Shown: positions 20,212-64,000 of the stretch, piece after piece
Position numbering within the stretch: the first letter of the stretch is position 1
Layout of the letters: the number at the start of each line of letters is the position of its first letter
Assembly: GCF_014839805.1 (NCBI RefSeq)
Contig: NC_051142.1
Coordinates: forward strand, 1,550,001 to 1,614,000
Length of the DNA stretch: 64,000 nt
Source: Manduca sexta
Lineage: Eukaryota; Arthropoda; Insecta; Lepidoptera; Sphingidae
Direction of reading: 5' to 3'
Made by a program: the position numbers and the translations under genes
Notes under the pieces: generated by a model
Told to the model about the DNA's origin: nothing
The model's input: the letters and a program-made list of their open reading frames with translations, nothing else
Database searches by the model: none

Positions 20212-23200
20212 ACTTATTGTAGTGATGATTAAAACAGCGTTAACTATTGTAGGTTGTTTGGAGACGTTTTTTGAACGGCTACCAATATGGGACATGGGGA
20301 CAAAGTAAAGACACAAATTCATACGATAATAGTTTATTGGTTAAATGCCAATAGGCCAAGTGTAAAACACTCAAGGAAATGTTCATCTCGCAGTACTGTC
20401 ACACTCCCGCGCGCTGCCGTCGCTGGCACAATTTCTTTCACAAAAATACATAATATAGTTCGACTACACGGATATATCGGGCAAAATCTGCGACATACGG
20501 ACGAAAAAAATTATGAACGTGGACACACATCCATTCCATCGTAATCTGTCCTATCTTACAATTAGGTGCTCTACATTCGGGCAGTGTACTATCCCGCCGA
20601 GTGAGCTTGCACAGTTCGCTGATCAAAACTTTAGGCTTTAATAATTAATTATACTGTAACTATATTTTTATGACCCAAAAAAAGGAATACTTTCATCTTC
20701 ATTCTTTCTTAATGAAATCTTGACATCTAAAGTTGAAATTGGCGAACAAATTGTTTAGTAATATAATTGGCGCAGTCGGGCAGCGCGCTTGTTGTGTGTA
20801 GTGGACGGTAACGTTCGGTCGTCTCGCCACACGTAGCTCACGTAGCTGCTGCACTCAACTATATACAATATAAATACTTAGTAAGTAAGCGCGGTCCGGC
20901 TGAGCCGCCTCGCAGGACATCCACAGTGATCAATAACGCAGCCTCTTCATCTTTAATTCATTATGTAATTTAAATAACGCTTTCCTGATATTTTATATAT
21001 AAAAAAGAATTAATTAGCAGATTCGACTCCTAGCGGCGACCCAGCCGTACACAAAATGATTTTTTTTATACAAAATAATTTAAATTTAGGTCATTTGATT
21101 ATGTTTACCATTTCATTAGTTCATAGCATGCTTAATAATCTGTATACAGTGATATTCAAATTACGTCTAATAGTGAAAAGATTTGGGGCTGTACAATAGT
21201 TGCTGATCGGACGGTCACACAATAAATACAGAGTTGATAATACAACAATAGTATGGAACATGTAGAGATTACACGCAATCGTTACAAATAAAAGTTCGGT
21301 GTGCATCAAATGTTGGCTCGTATGTTTATAACACATTACTTTTTTTTAAAAAATAATGTACATTAAAATTATTTTATAAACTTTTTTATATATAAAAGAA
21401 GTTGAAATTATATAATGACATTTTTATCATATCTAACCTAACCAAACTTTTATTCGTAACTAAATTGCCAATTATTGATAACCATAAAATTTTATAATAA
21501 TACAGCAAAAATGTACATCACCGGCGCTAATACAATAAGTAAGGTAATAAGAATTAGTCTTACAAGTTTCATATTATAGGTATAAATATTACAGTAATTC
21601 CAATATATACAATACAAAATGCGGTCGATTTTATGTAACATTAGAACACAGCACGAGTATCTTACTTAATAGAAGTAAGCCATGCTGCATAAAATATACT
21701 TCAACAGAACTTGCAATGTAAACAAACATTTTACTTCATATAATAAGCGATCGTGCGCCGTAATCAACAGCACTCAACACTACTCTCATTGCTCTGAAAC
21801 CTTAGATGCGAGTCTCATAATGCGTCGTTACCCACCATACGGACTTCAATACCTTTCTGAAACTCACAATCATCTAACCCAATTTAATTCATAAAAATCT
21901 AATTTTAAAAACATTGCAAATTCTATTGAATAATACAATACTTATACAATAAAGTCGACCACTTACACACAGAGATATATTTGTAGATTAAGTACACTTG
22001 CCCAGACAATGCTGGTACAATGGCTATCATATTGACTCCGGGGCCGAAAATTTACTAACAAGAACACTGAGCATGAAAGAGCCTCCGGAGCCTTCGCTAC
22101 GGTATTATATACTATGTCAATATACAGACTTGTGTGTAAGGCACTGACGTCTCCCCGCGTCCCGTCGCACCCGAGCCCGCGACGTCACTACACGTATCTA
22201 TGTACAGAGGGTTCACTGTATATACTCGTGAGAAGGCTATGAGGGCATATTTCTTATTGTATATGTACACAATATAAATATTAAACTACCATGGCTAGTA
22301 TATTAAACTACCATATCTATGCATAGCTGTCTTTTCTGCAGCGAGAAACACATGTTATATGATATTACAGTAAAATATAATACTCTTAGTTTGATTACAT
22401 TAAACACTACACATGTAACAGGTGTGAGGAGGGTGTGCAGCGCGAGGCGCCAGAGTGCGCAGGCGCCGTGGCGGCGGAGAACGTCTTCACTACAATGTAA
22501 TTTAGAATTTTCACGCTTTCCATCATGTCTTATCTATTACTTACAAACTAACGCGCACGCGCATAATGGACGACGCTTGTGGCTTGTACCATATGGGTAG
22601 CAAAAATATGTGTAATAAAAAATATTTTAATAAATAATAAATATAGTAAACGTTTTAAAAAGACAAGAAATATAATTATGTATCAATAAAAAACAATGTT
22701 GACTAACAATCGTACAACAACACACTTCAATATATTATATAAATCTTGCCTGATAAAATTCTTTACCAGATATTAGTCGCTTATAACCCAGACGATTACT
22801 AACCGATTAAACTTTTTCGTATATAGTACTCGGCACTTAACACAAAAATTTTATAAATATAATATTAGCTTATATTTCTCCGTTAAGTATTACTTATTTA
22901 AAATGGTACAGTCCACAAATGTTCGTCGCGTGTATCCACGTGCGACCACGTCGCGACATTCAGTAAAGTAACCCAGGTTACAATCTACCGGTCTTAAACA
23001 CTATTTTATACGACGTACATATACGTCCAGAATAAATGTTGACGTCATAACACGACTGTCAAAATTAGATACATTATGTACAATATATGAAAAGTTTCTG
23101 TAAGGCACTCGTTACAGAGCTTACTTTAAATAATACTAAGATATTATTGCTCGAGCCGCGTTACTGTTCGCGACGTGGATTCTATGGATTATACAAACTA

Positions 23201-25120
23201 CATTATGTCCCGTATTATACCGATATATTTATACCGCTGCGACCAGTTCGCTTCCTGATGCGTCTAAGATTAAGTCTGAGCTTAAGAATTCGTTAGAATT
23301 AGACTAATCTAACAATATCAATGGTAAAGAAGTCCCAGTCGTGATTTGTTTATTACTGCTAAAAGTAAGAATTGAATGAAATTATATCAATCGAGATTAT
23401 TTTGTATCTCTGGTAATAATGTAAATAAAATAATAATTGAAACTTAAGTTTATATTAATATTATAAAGAGAAATAGTTTGCGAGTATAAAAGAAATAATT
23501 AATTTGTAGTTTTGTAGGGGCTAATCGCTGGACCTACAGAACCAATTTTGAACTCTCAAGTACTTTAAGCTCCATCTTTGACCGAAAAACTTTTTCACGC
23601 GGGCGGAGACGGCGAGAAAGGCTAGTTAATATAGACGCAACAGGAATAACTCGCCGCTACGGCAGGACGGCGTAAGTTCAAATACCTGTTTTATATATCT
23701 TATGTACTATAAACACGATTGCAAATGTCTTACCCTAATGTATAAATACAATACAAGTGGTCCCACTACCGACCATCACATACCAAAATATATGACTTTA
23801 TATTAGAACCGCTTCTGAGATAAATTTCAAGCAAACATACGAACTATATATAAAACTTTATATGTTTTTTAAAAATTCATGGAATGTAAAGATTTAAGAA
23901 TAATTATAATTTCGGCTCGGGTTTTAGCTGCTTTTCACCAATATTTGCTTAACTTGACAGTATGAGAACTAGCCACAACATCTCGTGAATAAAAGCTTGC
24001 ACATTAGAGATCCACTAAGTATAAGTAAAGTTTGGTGAAAAGGAGTATTAAAGGCCTACAAATAAGTTTATATTACTAAGCATACTGTGGAATGTCTTCA
24101 CATCTTTCAATTCATTAAGTACATAGTGAACATTCTTTTAAGTAGAAAAGAGGCGGATTTAATTTACTTGAAATATTATTTTAGGAATGTCCAAGTCTAT
24201 CAATAGTTAGTTTTAGAATTATGCTCGTTTTTATCAACTATTAAGTACTCGTGTTGGCGATAAATCAATGCTTTAAGTTGCGTCGCGACACATCATTGCT
24301 TTTTTTTGTGGATGTAAGAATTTCCGCCGATAAATGTCGGTAAAGACGAGCATAACGTCATATTTAAGATGTAAATATTGATTAGATTCAGTTAGAAATT
24401 AATTTGTAAATAATGCGTGCTTTTATATTGAGTCCAAATTTTTACTATAAGTTCATTATACATTTTTTTTATTTATATGTTATTTAGATTAAGATTTCTT
24501 TCTATACTGTCTTCGATGATAGATGCTATTGTGGCGGTAATGTCTACGCGTCCTCATTAAGTAAGTCACCGCGTTAACCTTAAAACTACATAATTTACAT
24601 TTTTATACTCATTTCAAACTCCCCTTAAAGGAGCCCTGGGACCAACACACTCCACACATGAGCTTACACTTTTACCTACGAGTGTTAGGCAGAGATGTAA
24701 CTACTACTTCCACGCTCCGTCGAGCACAATGACCGGAGCGTCGTCACAGCACGTTCCACCAACTTTAGCACAACGCAGTTTTATTTCTGTTATAGGTTCG
24801 CCAGAGCTTTCCATGTGGGTAGTTGATGGGTATCACACTGTCAAACGTCCATGGACGTCATTCGTACAGGTACAACATAGCCGCACACACACATATAAAC
24901 ATTGTCACAATCGCGCACACTCACATAGACGTTTTGGTTGATATGCGACTTCTTTTGTGTTTTTCATGTAATTTCGTTTATTTGTTCATTTTCTTTAACT
25001 CATTCATGTCTCCAACTGTAATAAAAGAAATAATATAAATTTATTTTTGTAAGTAACATATAATAAAGTTGATGTTTTTAACCATTGGAAATATAATTGT
25101 GTATCATATAATTTCATATT

Positions 25121-25126
25121 TTTATT
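25121..25126 (-). terminator. crb: Candidate proximal poly(A) signal of crumbs
   Basis: TTTATT on the plus strand reads AATAAA on the minus strand, about 70 nt past the crb stop. Another lies at 25040-25045. Which one is used is not decidable from sequence. Confidence 0.35.
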
Positions 25127-25193
25127 GTTAATGTAGGAATGATGTAATGAATGTTATAAAAAGTGACAGGTGTGCGCGTGTTGAGTGTCACCT

Positions 25194-61104
<35,911 letters not shown>

Positions 61105-64000
61105 CTGGAACAATAACAAGTTACTATTCAATTCATTGTGTTGGTAAAGAAGTTTATTGAATTGCTAATTCTTCGCAGGTATATTAACCGAGGTGAAACC
61201 ACTATTTTATAGAAAAATAAAGTAACAACTTTGTTTGAATGTAACAATATTAGCAAATTATAAATTGTTACATCAAATACATGAACCGCATCTATTGCAA
61301 ATTATTCACCAAATAATTTGCAGTTTATATATAATGATGTTTACTTAATATATTGCTAGTGTGACACAAATCAGACAGGCATAAGAGTTCGCCTTGAATA
61401 GTGCATGCATCCCACGTGTAGCACCCACGGTACATAAGTCATTAAATTATTGGTAATCACAATAATTATGCATTGTATTTCAAAATTAATAACAAACTAT
61501 ATCCTTGTGCTTGTATCATCTAAGGGAAAGGCAGAAATACTGCTCATTCACTGACGACATACTGAGCTTTTTCGCTATCTCACTACGCACACTAAAGCAC
61601 GAGTCTATTGCATATACCACACAAATAAACCCATGTACCTCACATAACAATATTAAATCTCATAACACACTTATTTAAATTGTCCAGAATGAGCGGAGTT
61701 TCAGAGCCGAAACACTAAATAAACTGAAATTCTAGTTTTTATAAAGACACGCAAATTTCAGCGCAATAACCCTAAACGTAGTAAAGATATTCAAGGAACA
61801 AATCTTAACTTGCTAATAGCGAAGGAGACTCACGATGGATCTACTATTGTATGCAGAGAAGCAGAATTCAAACACTGAATACGTTAACACGTTTGTTGAT
61901 CAGTAAACAATACAGACGCAATAATGTAAGGTTACCCTCGATAGGGACTTATGTATTCACAACAAATGAGATTTAGTCGTCGCCCTGGCACGGTATCTTC
62001 ATGCCATTGAAGAGCGATAACATCAAACCATGATGAATTCAAGGTCATTAAATTACAGTTCACCACTGTATCTGATGTATAAGGGACCATTCAAGTGGGT
62101 TGTGGGTATTGTTAATTTGCACCTATTTCTGCGGTCAAGCAGCCCACTTGCAAGTTGCAAGAGTTCCAGTACATTTTATCCAATAACATAATTCGACTCA
62201 TATAATGTGAGGTTCAACATCGAATGTATCTGAATTTCTGATTTTGCTGCTGACTACGACAATCAATCAGCAACCAGCATATCCCGACCTTAGTGGAATA
62301 AAAAAACCCGTATCCCATATTATGTGATACAGTAAAGAACAAATAAAGACTAACGCGCAATAAACATCGCTTTTTTATGTTATTAAGCAGAGAAATTGTC
62401 CGTACTCAATGTTAAACTAAATAATGTTCATCCGCCGTAACTCGGAGGTTTTGTTGATTATAATAGCTGAAAACGGTTTTGTGTCCGTGTTTCTTTCACT
62501 GAAATGGAACGTGACCTTGATTTATGAACATCCGTGTGATACGCCTTCGCCAGTTGAAGGTGTTTGATTAAGAAAATAATTAGAATGTAGTTGAATGTTA
62601 AGAGCGCAGTGTCGCGCCATGCAGTACTTCGTAATTCGAAGTTTTGGTTGGAGCTGCTATAGGCGGTGGCACTTACCAGCAGCCAAGCGGTTTCCTTATC
62701 TTACTATGAACTGGATATTATAAATAACCAATTAAGTTTAGTACATTTGTAAACCCGTCTTCAGTATACCGTTACTATTATTGGTTTTTCAATTAGATCA
62801 TTTAATAATTTGCCATTTACTCGAAAAGAGTGACAATGACCTAATGATTCACACAATTGAATTATATATTTAAGTTACTAATAAAGTTAATATACAAAAA
62901 CTATCACGTCGAATTAAGAACCTCCTCCTTTTTTAAGCCGATAAATAATAAAGAAAATGAGTCACCGAGCTTAGCTTTATTACCTAACTCCTTTTGATAT
63001 CACCTTTTTCATTTAATTTTCTCAGTACAACTAAAAGGCGAATGCCTTTACCGGATTTCTACAGATGGGCAGTCTTCTGTGTTTACTATATCAGTTTAGA
63101 TCTTTTTCATGCACATCACTACGGGTTACATACGGGTTTATGTACATCACATACTTTCGATATTAATAAGTCCTGTCATATATTATGCAAGTTTGGTCTC
63201 GTTTTCATTCACATTTAGAACAAACGATAATTATTAACAATTAGGTAACTACGAATTCAAGCCGTACCGTAGTATCAAATTCAAAAATGGTATAAGTAAT
63301 CCAAGCAGTAGTAGTTTAGGATCGTGGACAATAACCTGAACTTTCAAAGTCATCATCTTCAGCAGGCTGCAGCACGATAATCCGAAATGGACAGCCACGT
63401 GTCCGCCAGCGCCTGGTCGATAATTCAGCGCTTGCAATGACCTGGATTCCGCCTGTATGTAGGGCACAACGCTCGGTACAAAAACACCTTAACCGAACTT
63501 AGCCATTTAGCTCAATTCGCAAAAGATATTAGATTAGGTGCGGTTAGCTCGTCCGGTGTTTCATTGCATGATTTATTCGTTGTGGTATTCGGGGTCTCGG
63601 ATTGTGAGGTTATATGAAAAAACAAAATAATGTCGATTTATCTATATTATTTTAACATAGCAAAATGACTCAGCTCAGGCTCGGTCATGAAGCAATGTGA
63701 AGTCCCTGCAAGGATTTTTATCTCTCAATGGTTTTTAGAATAATTACGGCCTGAGCCGAAAATGATCTGGATTTACAATGACACTACCCCTGTGATTGCT
63801 ATCCAATGGGTTACTTTCTCAGTCCCATATATTAAATAAATAGCACTCTCACATAAAACGTCGTGGGACGGAACAGACAGGCGAAAAGTGGGTGTCATGG
63901 TTACACCAGTGTCTGCCCCTTCAGGGATTAAGGCGAAATGTGTGTAAATTTTACTCTGTAGTATACTTTGGTGTGGCATGATTCAAGAGACAAAGAATAT
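61105..64000 (-). other. Upstream crumbs intron or 5' flank
   Basis: No in-phase exon with a start codon was found on the minus strand. A consensus donor (GCTGCTG|GTAAGT, minus strand, exon side from 62677) is preceded by stops in the needed frame, so at most it is a 5' UTR exon. The right end holds a SINE tail. Confidence 0.6.
63780..63955 (+). repeat. SINE 3' part
   Basis: GACAGGCGAAAAGTGGGTGT, GGTTACACCAGTGTCTGCCC, GGGATTAAGGCGAAATGTGT parallel the 3' half of the SINE at 1364-1624. No promoter boxes. Confidence 0.65.

Larger units (their letters stand above)
19431..25193. other. Intergenic DNA between converging genes, probably with the crumbs 3' UTR
   Basis: AT-rich, no credible coding exon on either strand. 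Holds (GGTAA)3 at 19881-19895, a LINE-like tail at 20145-20211 and several TTTATT strings that are AATAAA on the minus strand (nearest to the crb stop: 25121-25126 and 25040-25045; a distal one at about 20331). The true end of the crb transcript cannot be read. Confidence 0.6.

Noticed and set aside
23880..23892. 13-nt match to the start of miR-1 (TGGAATGTAAAGA)
   Set aside because: The match stops after 13 nt and no complementary arm lies nearby, so it is a chance match.
62670..62700. Minus-strand consensus donor (GTAAGT) as the first crb coding exon
   Set aside because: In the phase needed for the exon at 60928-61104, a stop lies 18 nt upstream of the donor with no Met; at best a 5' UTR exon.

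Overview
The window looks like nuclear DNA of a moth or butterfly (Lepidoptera). Two insect genes with many exons can be read in full frame and phase across AT-rich introns, and the introns and flanks carry repeat families typical of Lepidoptera: tRNA-derived SINEs, LINE 3' tails, MITEs and a long foldback element. There is no bacterial, viral or CRISPR content. The order-level assignment is inferred from repeat style and gene structure; the gene identities rest on protein motifs read from the sequence.

Layout. 1-9829: no exon seen; probably the large first intron (and/or upstream flank) of the next gene, with a SINE and a ~755-bp foldback element. 9830-17653 (+): an EEIG1/FAM102 family gene (N-terminal C2-type domain, NT-C2), 11 coding exons found, N-terminal exon missing (upstream of the window). 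Its 3' UTR runs to a poly(A) signal near 19404. 19431-25193: convergent intergenic DNA that probably includes the crumbs 3' UTR. 25194-61104 (-): crumbs (crb), the apical polarity receptor, 40 exons in continuous phase, about 2,316 residues, lacking only the initiator exon. Order: hydrophobic core of a signal peptide, N-terminal laminin-G-like domain, about 20 EGF-like repeats, three further LamG domains interleaved with EGFs, a last run of EGFs, one transmembrane helix and the canonical short tail with a FERM-binding segment and the C-terminal PDZ ligand ERLI. 43668-46203 (+): NOA1/YqeH-type mitochondrial circularly permuted GTPase, lying inside a crb intron on the opposite strand. Its last exon has an apparent frameshift between the G2 and G3 motifs. 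61105-64000: upstream crb intron or 5' flank, no coding exon recognised.

How the genes relate. crb and the FAM102 gene converge. NOA1 is a nested host/guest gene pair with crb and has no functional link to it that the sequence shows. No operon-like system is present. The most interesting points are: long Pro/Ala-rich inserts at the same site of two Crumbs LamG domains; a possible symmetric 81-nt hydrophobic cassette exon, a possible alternative 3' exon and a 4-nt tandem splice acceptor that decides the C-terminus in the FAM102 gene; the NOA1 frameshift; and a perfect-looking ~315-bp-arm foldback that could form long dsRNA.
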